In this document: one piece after another, positions 1-10,905 of the stretch
Layout of the letters: every line of letters starts with the position of its first letter
Numbering within the stretch: position 1 is the stretch's first letter
NCBI RefSeq assembly: GCF_002080415.1
Contig: NZ_CP020474.1
Coordinates: forward strand, 1,935,501 to 1,999,500
From: Roseovarius mucosus
GTDB taxonomy: Bacteria > Pseudomonadota > Alphaproteobacteria > Rhodobacterales > Rhodobacteraceae
Length of the DNA: 64,000 bases
Direction of reading: 5' to 3'
The notes under the pieces: generated by a model
What the model saw: only the letters and a program-made list of their open reading frames with translations
Database searches by the model: none
Told to the model about the DNA's origin: nothing
Position numbers and translations under genes: made by a program

Positions 1-2450
1 GTTACATCCATGCGCAGGCTATCGAGCATGTTTTCGAACAATTGGAACGCTTCATTTTTATATTCGTTGAGCGGGTCGCGCTGTGCATAGCCACGGAACC
101 CAACGACGCTGCGCAGATGCTCGAGCGTCAGCAAATGTTCGCGCCATTTTCCGTCGATGGTCTGCAACAGAATCTGCTTTTCAATCATCCGCATGGTATC
201 GGGGCCGAATTGTGCTGCCTTGGCCGCCATCATCTCATCGGCGGCCTTGTCCAGCCGGGCGACGATATCCTCGTCGTCCACGCCGTCTTCTGCGGCCCAG
301 TCGATCACCGGAAGGTCCATGTTGAGCTTTTCGATCACCGCCGCATAGAGACCTTGGGTGTCCCACTGATCGGCATAGGTCTTGGGTGGCATGTATTGAT
401 CGACCAGATCGTCGATCACCTCGCCGCGCATGTCCTTGATGATCTCACTCAGATCTTCGGCGCGCATGATGTCGAGACGCTGCTTGAAGATCACCTTGCG
501 CTGCTCGTTCATCACATCGTCGAATTTCAGCAATTGCTTGCGGATGTCAAAGTTGCGCCCTTCGACCTTGGCTTGCGCGCGCTCCAGCGATTTGTTGACC
601 CAAGGGTGAATGATCGCCTCGCCCTCTTTCATGCCAAGCGTTGCCAGCACCTTTTCCAGCCGTTCAGAACCGAAGATGCGCATAAGATCGTCTTCGAGAC
701 TGAGGAAGAAGGCGGATTTACCCGGATCGCCTTGACGGCCCGAGCGACCACGCAGCTGATTGTCGATCCGACGACTCTCGTGTCGTTCGGTCGCCAGCAC
801 AAAGAGGCCACCAGCGGCCTTCACCGCCTCTTCATCGGCGGCATGTTCGGCCTCGATCCGTTTGCGAATTTCTTCGGGATCTGCTTCTGGGTCGGCGGCG
901 ATAGCCTCCATAACTTTGAAGTCGACGTTGCCGCCCAATTTGATGTCGGTGCCGCGTCCGGCCATGTTGGTGGCGATGGTCACCGCGCCCAACCTGCCCG
1001 CATCGGCAACGATCTGCGCCTCTTTTTCATGCTGGCGCGCGTTGAGCACGTTATGAGCAATGCCCGCTTCGGTCAGCAGCTTGCTCAGCATTTCGGATTT
1101 TTCGATAGAGGTGGTGCCCACCAGCGTCGGCTGACCCTTTTCGCTCGCGGTGCGAATGGCCGAGGCAATCGCCTCGTATTTCTCGCGGGCGGTGCGATAG
1201 ACGGCATCATCCTTGTCGATGCGCGCGATGGGCCTGTTGGTTGGCACCTCGACCACGCCAAGACCGTAGATTTCGCCAAATTCCTCGGCTTCTGTCAGGG
1301 CGGTGCCGGTCATACCCGACAGCCGGTCATAGAGGCGAAAGTAGTTCTGAAACGTCACAGAGGCCAGCGTCACATTCTCTGGCTGGATCGTGCAGCCCTC
1401 TTTGGCCTCAATCGCCTGATGCAAACCGTCCGACAGGCGCCGGCCCGCCATCATCCGGCCGGTAAATTCGTCGATCAACACCACATCGCCACCGCGCACG
1501 ATATAGTCCTTGTCCTTGGTAAAGAGTTTGTGCGCGCGCAGACCCTGATTGACGTGATGCACGATGGTCGTGCTCTCGGGATCATAGAGAGATTGCCCCT
1601 CGGGCAGCACACCACGTGTCACAAGCAGGTTTTCGAGAAACTCGTTACCCTCTTCCGTGAATGTGACATTTCGGGTCTTTTCGTCCAGCTTATAGTGTTC
1701 GTCTTGCAATTCAGGGATCAGCGTATCGATCGACTGATAAAGACTGCTGCGGTCCTGACTTGGCCCAGAGATAATCAGGGGCGTGCGCGCCTCGTCGATC
1801 AGGATGCTGTCCACCTCGTCGACCACCGCGAAGTTATGGCCGCGCTGGTTCATATCCTCGAGCGACGATTTCATGTTGTCGCGCAGGTAATCGAACCCAA
1901 GTTCGTTATTCGTGGCGTAGGTCACATCAGCGGCATAGGCCGTCTTTTTCTCGGACTCGGGCTGTTGGGGATAGACTACACCCGTCGTCATTCCGAGCGC
2001 ACCAAACACTTTGCCCATCCATTCGGCATCACGCTTGGCCAAGTAGTCATTGACGGTGACGATGTGCACGCCTTTGCCCGAAAGAGCGTTGAGATAAGCG
2101 GGGAATGTCGCAACGAGGGTTTTGCCTTCGCCTGTCTTCATCTCGGCGATATTGCCCTGATGCAGAAATATCCCCCCCATCAATTGTACGTCAAAGGCCC
2201 GAAGACCCAAGGCCCTGCGGGCCCCTTCGCGACAATTGGCAAAAGCCTCGGGCAAGAGGGCCTCTAGGCTTTCGCCCCCGGCGATCCGAGCCCGGAATTC
2301 GTTGGTCTTGTCGATGAGCGCCTGATCGCTCAGGCCTTGATACTCGGATTCAAGCGCATTGATCTTTGCGATCAACGGGCGCGTCGCCTTGATCTTGCGG
2401 TCATTCGGGGTGCCGAAGATCTTTTTGGCGACCGTTCCAATACCCAACAT
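1..2450 (-). CDS. secA: Protein translocase ATPase SecA (C-terminal part beyond the window)
   Basis: SecA is the cytoplasmic motor ATPase that drives preproteins through the SecYEG channel. About 816 residues are visible from the ATG at 2448-2450; the C-terminal end lies beyond base 1. The nucleotide-binding motif MKTGEGKT is at residues 104-111, the DEVD Walker B-type motif with the following IDEARTP stretch is downstream, and helicase motifs GRGTDI and [11 protein letters not shown] lie in NBD2. The order and spacing match full-length SecA and there are no internal stops. It is divergent from the parvulin gene, with 192 bases between the two starts. The family call is secure. Whether the C-terminal zinc-binding tail is present cannot be seen. 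Confidence 0.97.
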   Translation of the reverse strand, partial: MLGIGTVAKKIFGTPNDRKIKATRPLIAKINALESEYQGLSDQALIDKTNEFRARIAGGESLEALLPEAFANCREGARRALGLRAFDVQLMGGIFLHQGNIAEMKTGEGKTLVATFPAYLNALSGKGVHIVTVNDYLAKRDAEWMGKVFGALGMTTGVVYPQQPESEKKTAYAADVTYATNNELGFDYLRDNMKSSLEDMNQRGHNFAVVDEVDSILIDEARTPLIISGPSQDRSSLYQSIDTLIPELQDEHYKLDEKTRNVTFTEEGNEFLENLLVTRGVLPEGQSLYDPESTTIVHHVNQGLRAHKLFTKDKDYIVRGGDVVLIDEFTGRMMAGRRLSDGLHQAIEAKEGCTIQPENVTLASVTFQNYFRLYDRLSGMTGTALTEAEEFGEIYGLGVVEVPTNRPIARIDKDDAVYRTAREKYEAIASAIRTASEKGQPTLVGTTSIEKSEMLSKLLTEAGIAHNVLNARQHEKEAQIVADAGRLGAVTIATNMAGRGTDIKLGGNVDFKVMEAIAADPEADPEEIRKRIEAEHAADEEAVKAAGGLFVLATERHESRRIDNQLRGRSGRQGDPGKSAFFLSLEDDLMRIFGSERLEKVLATLGMKEGEAIIHPWVNKSLERAQAKVEGRNFDIRKQLLKFDDVMNEQRKVIFKQRLDIMRAEDLSEIIKDMRGEVIDDLVDQYMPPKTYADQWDTQGLYAAVIEKLNMDLPVIDWAAEDGVDDEDIVARLDKAADEMMAAKAAQFGPDTMRMIEKQILLQTIDGKWREHLLTLEHLRSVVGFRGYAQRDPLNEYKNEAFQLFENMLDSLRMDV

Positions 2451-2642
2451 GTTTTATCCGTTCCGGTGTTTTGCCTATCCTTGGCAGGCAACCGCTTGCC
2501 CCTCTTGCCGCGTCCCCCTAAAACGGGGCGCAAGACGGCGGTTCTGCCTTGGTCTCAGGGCGATGTAAGGGCCAGCCGGTTGAGTGTCAACGCTGCGCAC
2601 CCGCGCACCCCCGCTCTGCGGGCCCCACCAAAGGATGATTTC

Positions 2643-3494
2643 ATGTACCGCCACTTGCTTTCGACCGCGGCCCTTGTCTCTGGCCTTGCCATTGGCGCTC
2701 AGGCCTTTGCGCAGGACACCCCAAGTGCCGAAACGGTGATGGCCACCGTTGGCGGCACCGATATTACCCTTGGGCATATGCTCGCGGTTCGCGCAGCCCT
2801 GCCCGCGCAATATGATCAGGTGCCCCCAGAGGCTCTGTTCAAGGGCGTTCTGGATCAACTGATCCAGCAGGAATTGTTGAGCCAAGCGCATGAGGGCGAT
2901 TTGTCTCGTGCGGCTGCACTACAACTCGAGAACGAGCGCCGCGCCGTTTTGGCCGCCGATGTGGCAGAGGAAGTTGTCAACGCCGACTTGACCGAAGAGC
3001 GCCTGCAAGCCGCCTATGACGCACAATATGCCGGGGCAGAGGACGAAACCGAATACAAGGCCGCGCATATTCTGGTCGAGACCGAAGAGGCCGCTCAAAA
3101 CCTTGTGATCGAATTGGAGGGCGGGGCAAATTTTGCAGCGCTGGCGCAGGAGCATTCCATCGGCCCGTCCGGCCCGTCAGGCGGGGATTTGGGCTGGTTT
3201 GGTGATGGCGTGATGGTTCCAGAGTTCTTTGCCGCTGTGGCGGCCCTCGACGTGGGGGCTGTCTCTGCGCCAATCCAAACACAATTCGGTTGGCATGTTA
3301 TCCAACTCAACGAGACGCGGATCAAGGAACGCCCGACGCTGGACGGTGTGCGCGACGAGCTGACCAACACCCTGCGGCAAGAGGCCTTTGATGCCTTTAT
3401 CGCTGCACGCGAGGCGGCGACCGAAGTGATCCGGACCGACACGACCGCAATGGACCCTGTTGTCATCAACCAAACCGACCTGCTGGAGAACTGA
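2643..3494 (+). CDS. Periplasmic parvulin-type peptidyl-prolyl cis-trans isomerase
   Basis: This is a 283-residue secreted PpiC/SurA-type foldase that would assist folding of exported proteins. The start at 2643 is chosen because an AAAGGA ribosome-binding site precedes it and the product then begins with a clean signal peptide (residues 1-23, cleavage after AFA). A helical N-terminal chaperone-like part (about 30-135) leads into a parvulin domain (about 138-227) with the typical AHILVE, GDLGWF and FGWHVI segments. It is divergent from secA, and argJ follows after only 3 bases, so it is probably the first gene of a parvulin-argJ-mutT operon. A longer reading frame extends upstream but has no signal peptide and overlaps the secA promoter region. 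Confidence 0.93.
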   Translation: MYRHLLSTAALVSGLAIGAQAFAQDTPSAETVMATVGGTDITLGHMLAVRAALPAQYDQVPPEALFKGVLDQLIQQELLSQAHEGDLSRAAALQLENERRAVLAADVAEEVVNADLTEERLQAAYDAQYAGAEDETEYKAAHILVETEEAAQNLVIELEGGANFAALAQEHSIGPSGPSGGDLGWFGDGVMVPEFFAAVAALDVGAVSAPIQTQFGWHVIQLNETRIKERPTLDGVRDELTNTLRQEAFDAFIAAREAATEVIRTDTTAMDPVVINQTDLLEN

Positions 3495-3497
3495 GCC

Positions 3498-4727
3498 ATG
3501 GGCGCCAAACCGCCGCTTTCCCCGCTTGCCCCGGAAGGCTTTCCCAAGCTGCCCGTGATCGGCGGCGTGAGCTTTGCCACAACAGAGGCCGGAGTGCGCT
3601 ATCAAAACCGCACCGACGTGCTTTTGGTGAGCCTCGCGCCCGGCACGGCCGTGGCAGGGGCCTTTACACGCTCGGCCACCCGCTCGGCCGCAGTGCTCGA
3701 TTGTCAGGACAAGATCGGGTGCGATCCGGTGGCCGGTGCAGCCATCGTGGTCAACTCGGGCAATGCCAACGCATTCACCGGGCGGCGGGGGGCTGCCTCT
3801 GTGCAAGCCATCACCGAAGCGACGGCTAGTGCGCTGGGCATTCCAGCGAATCGCGTCTTTTCCTCCTCGACCGGGGTGATTGGTGAACCGCTGCCGCATG
3901 AGCGTATCATCGACAAGCTAGAGGATCTGGCCTCTGCCCTATCGCCCCATGCGATTGAAACGGCTGCCCGTGCGATTATGACCACTGATACCTTTCCCAA
4001 AGGGGCCTCAGAGGTGGTGATGGTTGATGGGCAGGCAGTGCATATCGCGGGGATTGCCAAAGGGTCAGGCATGATCGCCCCGGATATGGCGACGATGCTT
4101 GTCTATATATTCACCGATGCTGCGATAGATCAGGACATCCTTCAGGATATGGTCAGCGCGCTGAATCGTACGACGTTCAACTGCATCACCGTGGATAGCG
4201 ACACCTCAACCTCAGACACTCTGCTCGTGGCCGCCACCGGTGCCTCTGGCCTTCGGATGACCGAGAACAGCATGGGCTTTATGGAGGGGCTGCGCCGTGT
4301 CATGCTCGATCTGGCGCATCAGGTGGTGCGCGATGGCGAGGGGGCGACGAAATTTGTCGAGATCTCGGTCACTGGTGCCGCCTCGGATGCCGAGGCGCAT
4401 ATCCACGCCAAGGCGATTGCGAACTCACCGTTGATCAAGACAGCCATCGCCGGTGAAGACCCCAATTGGGGCCGTGTGGTGATGGCCATCGGTAAATCCG
4501 GGGCACGGGCGGATCGTGACCTTTTGGCGATCTGGTTTGGCGATATGCAGGTGGCCAAAGACGGGTTTGTCAGCCCCAGTTATAACGAAGCCAGCGCCGC
4601 CGCCTATATGAAGCAACAGGAGATCGTGATTCATGTCGACCTGGGCCTAGGTGGTGGTACGGCACGGGTCTGGACCTGTGATCTGACCCATGGCTATATC
4701 GACATCAACGCGGATTACCGGTCTTGA
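3498..4727 (+). CDS. argJ: Bifunctional ornithine acetyltransferase / N-acetylglutamate synthase ArgJ
   Basis: ArgJ moves the acetyl group from N-acetylornithine to glutamate, making arginine synthesis cyclic; the bifunctional form also uses acetyl-CoA. The 409-residue product has the normal family length. KGSGMIAP is at residues 188-195, followed by ATML with Thr199, the autocleavage site and N-terminal nucleophile of the beta chain. The ATG lies 3 bases after the parvulin stop, and the stop overlaps the TTG start of the Nudix gene, so the three are probably co-transcribed. The sequence does not show whether it is mono- or bifunctional. Confidence 0.96.
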   Translation: MGAKPPLSPLAPEGFPKLPVIGGVSFATTEAGVRYQNRTDVLLVSLAPGTAVAGAFTRSATRSAAVLDCQDKIGCDPVAGAAIVVNSGNANAFTGRRGAASVQAITEATASALGIPANRVFSSSTGVIGEPLPHERIIDKLEDLASALSPHAIETAARAIMTTDTFPKGASEVVMVDGQAVHIAGIAKGSGMIAPDMATMLVYIFTDAAIDQDILQDMVSALNRTTFNCITVDSDTSTSDTLLVAATGASGLRMTENSMGFMEGLRRVMLDLAHQVVRDGEGATKFVEISVTGAASDAEAHIHAKAIANSPLIKTAIAGEDPNWGRVVMAIGKSGARADRDLLAIWFGDMQVAKDGFVSPSYNEASAAAYMKQQEIVIHVDLGLGGGTARVWTCDLTHGYIDINADYRS

Positions 4728-5122
4728 AAACTGTTCTGGTTTCGGCGGTCGCCCTCATTGACGTGGACGGCCGCATTCTGTTGACCCAAAGACCGGAGGG
4801 GAAATCCATGGCCGGTCTGTGGGAATTTCCCGGCGGCAAGGTAGAGCCGGGCGAGACACCAGAGGCGGCGTTGATCCGCGAATTGGAAGAGGAGTTGGGC
4901 ATCAACACCTGGGCCAGTTGTCTGGCCCCGTTGACCTTCGCCAGCCACTCCTATCCCGATTTTCACCTGCTGATGCCGCTCTTTGCCTGCCGCAAATGGG
5001 AGGGGATCGTGCAGGGGCGAGAGGGCCAAGCGCTCAAGTGGGTACGCGCGGCAGACTTGCGATCCTACCCCATGCCCCCAGCCGATATTCCCCTGATTCC
5101 CATTCTGCGCGACTGGCTTTGA
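4724..5122 (+). CDS. mutT: MutT-like Nudix hydrolase (8-oxo-dGTP diphosphatase)
   Basis: A 132-residue Nudix protein. The full Nudix box (G-x5-E-x7-REUxEExGU) occupies residues 38-60 with its glutamates intact, and the length and the WEFPGGKVE approach to the box are those of MutT, which removes 8-oxo-dGTP from the nucleotide pool. The start is a TTG at 4724 whose bases overlap the argJ stop (TTGA), which suggests translational coupling. No other start near the N-terminus keeps the first beta strand. A different Nudix substrate cannot be excluded. Confidence 0.88.
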   Translation: MKTVLVSAVALIDVDGRILLTQRPEGKSMAGLWEFPGGKVEPGETPEAALIRELEEELGINTWASCLAPLTFASHSYPDFHLLMPLFACRKWEGIVQGREGQALKWVRAADLRSYPMPPADIPLIPILRDWL

Positions 5123-5305
5123 GCCTTTTGTCGGCTTTTGCGCTGCCTAAAAATTCCTCATGTCAATGGTTTTCACACGGCTTTCTTGTGATATCGGGCG
5201 CGTCGCAAGAAAATTGAACGCTATGCGAAAAAGTTAGTATCTTTTTCACCATTTATGGAAATACTCAATCAATCTTCACAGCCTTGTTACATTCGGGGGG
5301 ATGAC

Positions 5306-5443
5306 ATGCTGCGCACTGTTCAACTAGGGTCTTGTGTTTCCATTCAGGGTATTTTTGTGCGGCTTCTCAGCAATGGCTTGATGCAGGTCAGGGTAGGGAG
5401 CCGTCTTTATTCCGGTCGTCCAGTCGAACAGCGCACCGCCTGA
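5306..5443 (+). CDS. Small conserved-looking protein, 45 aa, function unknown
   Basis: A short frame from the ATG at 5306, with a GGGGGG purine tract 5 bases upstream. The product begins MLRTVQLGSCVSIQG and reads like a compact beta-rich domain ending near RLYSGRPVEQ. I believe similar 45-50 residue proteins occur in other Rhodobacteraceae, but this is from memory and is not a search result. It stands alone between mutT and the convergent infB gene, with an AT-rich upstream stretch that could hold a promoter. No function can be assigned. Confidence 0.55.
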   Translation: MLRTVQLGSCVSIQGIFVRLLSNGLMQVRVGSRLYSGRPVEQRTA

Positions 5444-5483
5444 TTTCGCTTTATTCGATCTTCTCAACCTCAATCATGCGAAA

Positions 5484-5506
5484 GGGGCAGCCTAGCTGGC
5501 CGCCCC
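5484..5506. terminator. Hairpin between the 45-aa gene and infB
   Basis: GGGGCAGCC and GGCCGCCCC form a nine-position stem with one mismatch around a TAGCT loop. On the plus strand ATTATTTTG follows; on the minus strand CTTTCG follows. It lies between two convergent genes and could end transcription in both directions. Confidence 0.55.
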
Positions 5507-5531
5507 CATTATTTTGTCTCTGTCCTTTAGC

Positions 5532-8036
5532 TTAGGCCAGTGTCCGCGTCACTTCCTCGCGCTCGAAAATCTCGATCACGTCGTCAGGGCGGATATCGTC
5601 ATAATTCTCAAAGGCCATACCGCATTCTTGACCGGATTGAACCTCGTTGACGTCATCCTTGAAGCGCTTAAGCGTCTTGAGCGTGCCCTCATGGACCACA
5701 ACATCATCGCGCAAGAGACGCACACCGGCAGACCGCCGCGCGACACCCTCGGTCACAAGGCAACCTGCAACGCGACCAATGCCCGTAACCTTGAACACTT
5801 CCTTGATCTTGGCATAACCAATGAACTTCTCGCGAATTTCATTGCCCAACAGACCGCTCGCCGCCGCCTTCACGTCGTCAACCAGATCGTAGATGACCGA
5901 GTAATACCGGATCTCCACACCTTTCTGGTTGGCGGTGTTACGCGCAGGCGCATTGGCGCGAACGTTAAAGCCGAAGACCGGCGCACCTGACGCTTCGGCC
6001 AAGCCAATGTCGGATTCGGTGATGGCACCCACACCAGAGTGCAACACGCGCACGCGCACTTCGTTGTTGCCGATCTTTTCCATCGCCTGAACGATAGCCT
6101 CGGCAGAGCCCTGCACATCCGCCTTGACGACGATTGGCAGTTCTTTGACGTTCTCGTCTTCCTTGGCCTTGGCCAAAAGCTGTTCGAGCGTGGTGCCAGC
6201 ACCCACCGCCGCACGCTTTTCCTTAGAGGCGTTGGCGCGGTATTCGGCGATCTCGCGTGCTTGCGCTTCGGTCTCGACCACGTTCAGCACGTCACCGGCC
6301 TCGGGCGTGCCGTTGAGGCCAAGAACCTCGACCGGCACCGACGGGCCAGCTTCTTTGATCCGCTCGCCGCGATCATTGATCAGCGCGCGCACGCGGCCAT
6401 ATTGCTCGCCCACAACAAAGACATCGCCTTGGCGCAGCGTCCCTTTCTTGACCAGAACGGTGGCGACAGGGCCACGGCCCACATCAAGCTGCGCCTCGAT
6501 CACAGCGCCTTCAGCGGCACGGTTGGGATTGGCCTTGAGTTCAAGGATCTCTGCCTGCAGCGCGATAGCTTCCAGCAGTTCATCCAGACCCTGCCCGGTC
6601 ACAGCCGACACTTCGACATCCTGCACATCGCCTGACATCTGTTCGACGATCACCTCGTGTTGCAAGAGATCGGTGCGCACCTTTTGCGGGTTGGCCTCGT
6701 ATTTGTCGATCTTGTTGATCGCCACGATCATCGGAACCTTGGCCGCCTTGGCATGGTTAATCGCCTCGATGGTCTGAGGCATGACTGCGTCATCAGCCGC
6801 AACAACCAGAACCACGATATCCGTCACTTGTGCGCCACGGGCGCGCATGCTGGTAAAGGCCGCGTGACCGGGCGTATCAAGGAATGTGAGCAATGCACCG
6901 CTGTCGGTCTTGACTTGATAAGCACCGATATGCTGTGTGATGCCTCCAGCCTCGCCAGCCACAACCTTGGCATCGCGGATCGCATCCAGAAGCGAAGTCT
7001 TGCCGTGGTCGACATGGCCCATGATGGTGATCACAGGCGGCCGCGAGGCGAGATCCTCGGGCTTGTCATCGACTTGATCAATCACATCTTCGACATCCGA
7101 GTCGCTCACGCGAACCACGCGGTGCCCGAATTCCTCGATGATAAGTTCGGCGGTGTCGGCATCAATCGACTGGTTCTGCGTGACCATCATGCCATTCTGC
7201 ATCAACGCTTTGACAATATCACCGACACGCTCGGCCATGCGGTTGGCCAATTCCGATACGACAATGGTCTCAGGTAGTTGCACGTCACGCACGATCTTTT
7301 CACGCTCTTGCAAGCCGCCCATTGCCTTTTGGCGGGCGCGTTCTTGCTTGCGCTTCATCGCAGCCATAGATTTCGGGCGCCCACCTTCGCCCCCGGCCAG
7401 TGCTTGATTGAGCGTGAGCTTGCCCGCGCGGCGGGCATCTTCGCCACCACGCGCCTTGCCACGACGCGAAACCTGATCGTCTTCTTCGCGCTTGCGCGCG
7501 ACAGGGGCTGCCTTGGAAGCCGGCGCACGAGTGGGCGCGGCTACGGGCGCAGCATCCGGCTCTGCCGCCGAAGCCGCAGCCTTGAGCGCAGCTTGTTCGG
7601 TGGCGCGCTTCTGGCGCTCCTCTTCCTCTAGTTTGGCACGCGCCTTTTCCTCGGCTTCGCGTTGTTCGCGTTCCTTGGCCTCAGCCTCTTCGCGACGGCG
7701 ATTGCGCTCCTCTTCGCGGGCCTTTTCATCCGCCTCGCGTTGGGCTGCATCATCGGCTTCGCGCGCTCTGGCTGCGGCGAGCGCCTTCATCCGGCGCTCC
7801 AGCTCTGCATCAGAAATACCTGCCGGACGCTTGGACGCCGCTGTGATACCCGAAGACGTTCCAGAGCCCGCAGCCCCGGTGGCCGCCGCCGCAGGTTTTG
7901 GCACGACGACACGCTTGCGCTTGGTTTCCACCACGACGTTCTTGGTTCTGCCATGGCTAAAGCTCTGCTTCACGTTCCCCGGCCGGGAACCTGCGCCACG
8001 CACCCCCAAAGGTTTCTTTCCGTCGTTGTCGCTCAT
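5532..8036 (-). CDS. infB: Translation initiation factor IF-2
   Basis: IF-2 is the GTPase that places fMet-tRNA on the 30S subunit and promotes subunit joining. The 834-residue protein has a long charged, alanine-rich N-terminal region (about 75-150, likely helical or coiled coil), then the IF2-N domain and a GTPase domain with GHVDHGKT at 340-347, DTPGH and NKID, followed by the beta-barrel and C-terminal tRNA-binding domains. It ends the rimP-nusA-ylxR-infB operon, starting 6 bases after ylxR. The TCA-rich convergent side has a hairpin at 5484-5506. Confidence 0.98.
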   Translation of the reverse strand: MSDNDGKKPLGVRGAGSRPGNVKQSFSHGRTKNVVVETKRKRVVVPKPAAAATGAAGSGTSSGITAASKRPAGISDAELERRMKALAAARAREADDAAQREADEKAREEERNRRREEAEAKEREQREAEEKARAKLEEEERQKRATEQAALKAAASAAEPDAAPVAAPTRAPASKAAPVARKREEDDQVSRRGKARGGEDARRAGKLTLNQALAGGEGGRPKSMAAMKRKQERARQKAMGGLQEREKIVRDVQLPETIVVSELANRMAERVGDIVKALMQNGMMVTQNQSIDADTAELIIEEFGHRVVRVSDSDVEDVIDQVDDKPEDLASRPPVITIMGHVDHGKTSLLDAIRDAKVVAGEAGGITQHIGAYQVKTDSGALLTFLDTPGHAAFTSMRARGAQVTDIVVLVVAADDAVMPQTIEAINHAKAAKVPMIVAINKIDKYEANPQKVRTDLLQHEVIVEQMSGDVQDVEVSAVTGQGLDELLEAIALQAEILELKANPNRAAEGAVIEAQLDVGRGPVATVLVKKGTLRQGDVFVVGEQYGRVRALINDRGERIKEAGPSVPVEVLGLNGTPEAGDVLNVVETEAQAREIAEYRANASKEKRAAVGAGTTLEQLLAKAKEDENVKELPIVVKADVQGSAEAIVQAMEKIGNNEVRVRVLHSGVGAITESDIGLAEASGAPVFGFNVRANAPARNTANQKGVEIRYYSVIYDLVDDVKAAASGLLGNEIREKFIGYAKIKEVFKVTGIGRVAGCLVTEGVARRSAGVRLLRDDVVVHEGTLKTLKRFKDDVNEVQSGQECGMAFENYDDIRPDDVIEIFEREEVTRTLA

Positions 8037-8042
8037 AGTCTT

Positions 8043-8666
8043 CTACTTTCCTTTCCGGCGCGCTGTCTCGCCGTCCGAGACGCGCAGACCTTTCAGTCTT
8101 GCCGCCTCCTCTACAACACGTTGCAACAAACCTCCAGCGCCCAGTGCCGCGTGGATTGTGGTTTGTCGGCCAAAGGCCTGGCCCAGCTCGTCCGCCGTAA
8201 GCCAGCCAATAAAAGAGCCGCCATAGGGCGTGCTCAGTTTAGATTTTCCGCGCTCAGAGCCATCGCTGGCCTGAATGAGAACACGCGCATCCTCGCGCAT
8301 GAGCATGTCCTTGACCTTTTCATAGCCCGACACGGCGCGCCCACCTTTTCGGGCAAGGCTAATGAGGTCGATCACCCGCCGCACCAAAAGCGCCTCTACC
8401 TGGTCAACCAGCCCCTCAGGCACTTGGACAGTCTGCTTGGCTGCACGCGCAAAGAGCCCCTTATTTGCAGCCTTTTCAAGGGCAGCGCGATCCGCCGCGA
8501 CCCAGATACCACGCCCCGGTAGCTTTTCAGCCAGATCCGGCGCAATCTGGCCTTCGGGGCCGATCACAAAGCGAATAAGCCCATGCTTCGGCTGCACCTC
8601 ACCCGTGGCGATGCATTTACGCTCGGGACCGTCACTCCGGTCTTTGGGTTCACCACCGCGCCCCAT
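8043..8666 (-). CDS. YlxR (DUF448) RNA-binding protein with a C-terminal L7Ae-like domain
   Basis: A 207-residue two-domain protein. Residues about 10-90 are a YlxR/DUF448 domain (RKCIATGE near the start, then GRGIWVAADRAALEKA); the rest resembles the L7Ae/L30e-like fold (LISLARKGGRAVSGYEKV, then VLIQASDGS). I start at the ATG at 8664-8666 because a GGAG lies 8 bases upstream; a TTG 12 bases earlier is in frame but has no such site. It sits in the standard nusA-ylxR-infB position, 23 bases after nusA and 6 before infB. YlxR proteins are linked to RNA binding and RNase P in some bacteria; the role here is not established. Confidence 0.9.
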   Translation of the reverse strand: MGRGGEPKDRSDGPERKCIATGEVQPKHGLIRFVIGPEGQIAPDLAEKLPGRGIWVAADRAALEKAANKGLFARAAKQTVQVPEGLVDQVEALLVRRVIDLISLARKGGRAVSGYEKVKDMLMREDARVLIQASDGSERGKSKLSTPYGGSFIGWLTADELGQAFGRQTTIHAALGAGGLLQRVVEEAARLKGLRVSDGETARRKGK

Positions 8667-8689
8667 GATGTGCTCCAAGGCCTGAGCGA

Positions 8690-10312
8690 TCAGGCCTCGG
8701 CCTCCTCGTCATCATCGCCGTCGATATCGGCCTCGTCAGCATCGGCCTCAAGTTCGGTCGGGTCGACCCAGCCCAGCATCACGCGGGCGGTCATAACCAT
8801 ATTCTGCGCCTCTTCGAGCGAGACGTCAAATTTCTCCAGAATACCTTCGTCTTTGACGCGCTCGCCCTTAACTGTGGTCCATCCACCGGCAAGCTCCCAA
8901 TCGGCGCAGGTGGCGAAATCCTCAAGCGATTTCACATCATCTTCGGCCAATGCCAGCACCATCTGCGGGGTGAGGCCCTCAAAGGCGATCAGGCTATCCT
9001 CGACACCCAATTCGCGGGCCTTGTCCAGAGCGGCCTTGGCCTGAGCCTCGATCACGTCGCGGGCACGCGCCTGAAGTTCTGCGGCTGTATCCTCGTCAAC
9101 CCCGTCGATCACGAGCAATTCATCGACATCGACATAGGCCACTTCTTCGAGGTTGGTGAAGCCTTCGGAAACCAGCAATTGCGCAAAGAATTCATCCAGA
9201 TCAAGCGCATCAACAAAGAGCTTGGTGCGCTCTTCGAATTCCTTCTGGCGGCGCTCGCTATCCTCGGCCTCGGTCATGATGTCGATATCCAGCCCGGTCA
9301 ACTGGCTGGCCAGTCGCACGTTCTGACCACGACGGCCAATGGCAAGGCTCAACTGTTCTTCTGGAACCACGACTTCGATACGCTGCGCATCCTCGTCGAT
9401 CACCACCTTGCTGACCTCGGCAGGCTGGAGCGCGTTCACCAGGAAGGTCGCCTGATCTTCGTTCCACGGGATGATGTCGATCTTTTCACCCTGCAACTCG
9501 TTCACAACCGCCTGAACCCGGCTGCCGCGCATACCAACGCAGGCGCCAACAGGATCAATCGAATTGTCATAGCTGATCACGGCGATCTTGGCCCGGCTAC
9601 CCGGATCGCGCGCCACGGCCTTGATCTCGATGATGCCGTCATAGATTTCGGGCACTTCCATCTTGAACAGCTCTGCCATGAACTGCGGATCAGTGCGGCT
9701 CAGGAAAATCTGCGGCCCGCGCTGTTCGCGGCGCACATCCTTGATGTAGCAGCGCACGCGATCATTGGGCCGATAGGCCTCGCGCCCGATCTTTTCATTG
9801 CGGCGCAGAATCGCTTCGCCACGGCCCACGTCGACGATGACGTTGCCGTATTCCTCGCGCTTGACCACACCGTTGATAATGGTGCCCAAGCGATCCTTGA
9901 ATTCCTCGAACTGCCGATCCCGCTCGGCCTCGCGCACTTTTTGCAGAATGACCTGCTTGGCGCTCTGCGCGGCGATCCGGCCCATTTCGACGGGCGGCAC
10001 TTCTTCGACATAGGTGTCACCGACCTTGGGGTCGTCGAGATACTGCTTGGCTTGCGCGACGGTCATCTCTGCCTGATAGTTCTCGACCGCCTCATCCTCG
10101 ACAACAGTACGGACACGGGTAAATTTGGCGCGCCCGGTCTTGCGGTCGATATTCACGCGAATATCCATCTCGCTGCCGTACCTGCTCTTGGCAGCACGGG
10201 CGAGGCTTTCTTCCATCGCTTCGACCACCAGTGCTGGGTCGATCATCTTTTCGCGCGCGACCGCTTCTGCGGTCTGCAACAGCTCCAGCTGGTTGGCGGA
10301 TGTGATTGCCAT
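8690..10312 (-). CDS. nusA: Transcription elongation/termination factor NusA
   Basis: NusA binds RNA polymerase and nascent RNA and affects pausing, termination and antitermination. The 540-residue product has the NusA N-terminal domain, an S1 domain (about 135-200), two KH domains with GMRGSRVQAV and AIGRRGQNVRLA segments, two helix-hairpin-helix-like repeats and a very acidic tail. The start is set by the ATG at 10310-10312, preceded by GAGGAGG; the rimP stop lies between this site and the ATG, which suggests coupling. An in-frame upstream extension would read back into rimP and is not supported. Confidence 0.97.
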   Translation of the reverse strand: MAITSANQLELLQTAEAVAREKMIDPALVVEAMEESLARAAKSRYGSEMDIRVNIDRKTGRAKFTRVRTVVEDEAVENYQAEMTVAQAKQYLDDPKVGDTYVEEVPPVEMGRIAAQSAKQVILQKVREAERDRQFEEFKDRLGTIINGVVKREEYGNVIVDVGRGEAILRRNEKIGREAYRPNDRVRCYIKDVRREQRGPQIFLSRTDPQFMAELFKMEVPEIYDGIIEIKAVARDPGSRAKIAVISYDNSIDPVGACVGMRGSRVQAVVNELQGEKIDIIPWNEDQATFLVNALQPAEVSKVVIDEDAQRIEVVVPEEQLSLAIGRRGQNVRLASQLTGLDIDIMTEAEDSERRQKEFEERTKLFVDALDLDEFFAQLLVSEGFTNLEEVAYVDVDELLVIDGVDEDTAAELQARARDVIEAQAKAALDKARELGVEDSLIAFEGLTPQMVLALAEDDVKSLEDFATCADWELAGGWTTVKGERVKDEGILEKFDVSLEEAQNMVMTARVMLGWVDPTELEADADEADIDGDDDEEAEA

Positions 10313-10316
10313 GGTG

Positions 10317-10892
10317 TCAGTCCTCCTCAGAACCGTTCTCGGTTTCGATCTCGTCAAATTGCTCTTCGTTGATCACGCCCGCCGCTTTGCGCTGCCGCAG
10401 CATTTCCTTGATCAACTCATCCGTCAGAACCAGCTTGGCATCAGAGAGCCAGTCGAATTCCAGCCCGATCGTGCCTTCCTCGACATTGATCAGCACTTCG
10501 CTGCCTTCAACACCCGCAAGAACGCCCTTGAAGCGACGGCGTCCGTCGATCAGCTCGGTGGTCTCGATCTTGGCCTCATAGCCCTCGAACATCTCGAAAT
10601 CCTTGAGACGGGTCAAAGGCCGGTCAATGCCGGGGCTTGATACTTCGAGCGTATACGCCTCGACCAATGGATCCTCGACATCCAATACAGCGCTGACCGC
10701 TGTGCTGATCGCGGCGCAATCATCCACCTCGATCCCGCCTTCGGGTTTGTCCGCCATGATCTGAAGCGTGTGATATTGCCCGCCCATAAGCCGGACGCGC
10801 ACCAATTCGTAGCCCAGATCCTCGATCACGGGTGTAATGATCTCGGCCAGTCTGCGATCAATCGCTGCCTTTGCAATCAAGTCGTTCGTCAT
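10317..10892 (-). CDS. rimP: Ribosome maturation factor RimP
   Basis: RimP helps 30S subunit maturation. The 191-residue protein shows the family hallmarks: an N-terminal alpha/beta domain with [13 protein letters not shown] and [12 protein letters not shown], the [11 protein letters not shown] motif and a C-terminal SH3-like domain. The start at 10892 agrees with family length; a longer frame would run through the leader hairpin. It is the first gene of the rimP-nusA-ylxR-infB operon. Upstream is an intrinsic terminator (10911-10929) and a promoter candidate, so expression may be set by termination in the leader. Confidence 0.95.
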   Translation of the reverse strand: MTNDLIAKAAIDRRLAEIITPVIEDLGYELVRVRLMGGQYHTLQIMADKPEGGIEVDDCAAISTAVSAVLDVEDPLVEAYTLEVSSPGIDRPLTRLKDFEMFEGYEAKIETTELIDGRRRFKGVLAGVEGSEVLINVEEGTIGLEFDWLSDAKLVLTDELIKEMLRQRKAAGVINEEQFDEIETENGSEED

Positions 10893-10905
10893 GGTTCCCA
10901 AGCAC

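Noticed and set aside
42..2267. A 741-residue plus-strand reading frame
   Set aside because: It lies antisense to secA, whose motifs are complete on the minus strand. The frame is open because of codon bias in GC-rich DNA.
5214..5240. A promoter before the 45-residue gene (TTGAAC and TAGTAT)
   Set aside because: The spacing is only 15 bases, so it is too weak to list as a feature.
9179..10372. A 397-residue plus-strand reading frame
   Set aside because: It is the antisense shadow of nusA.
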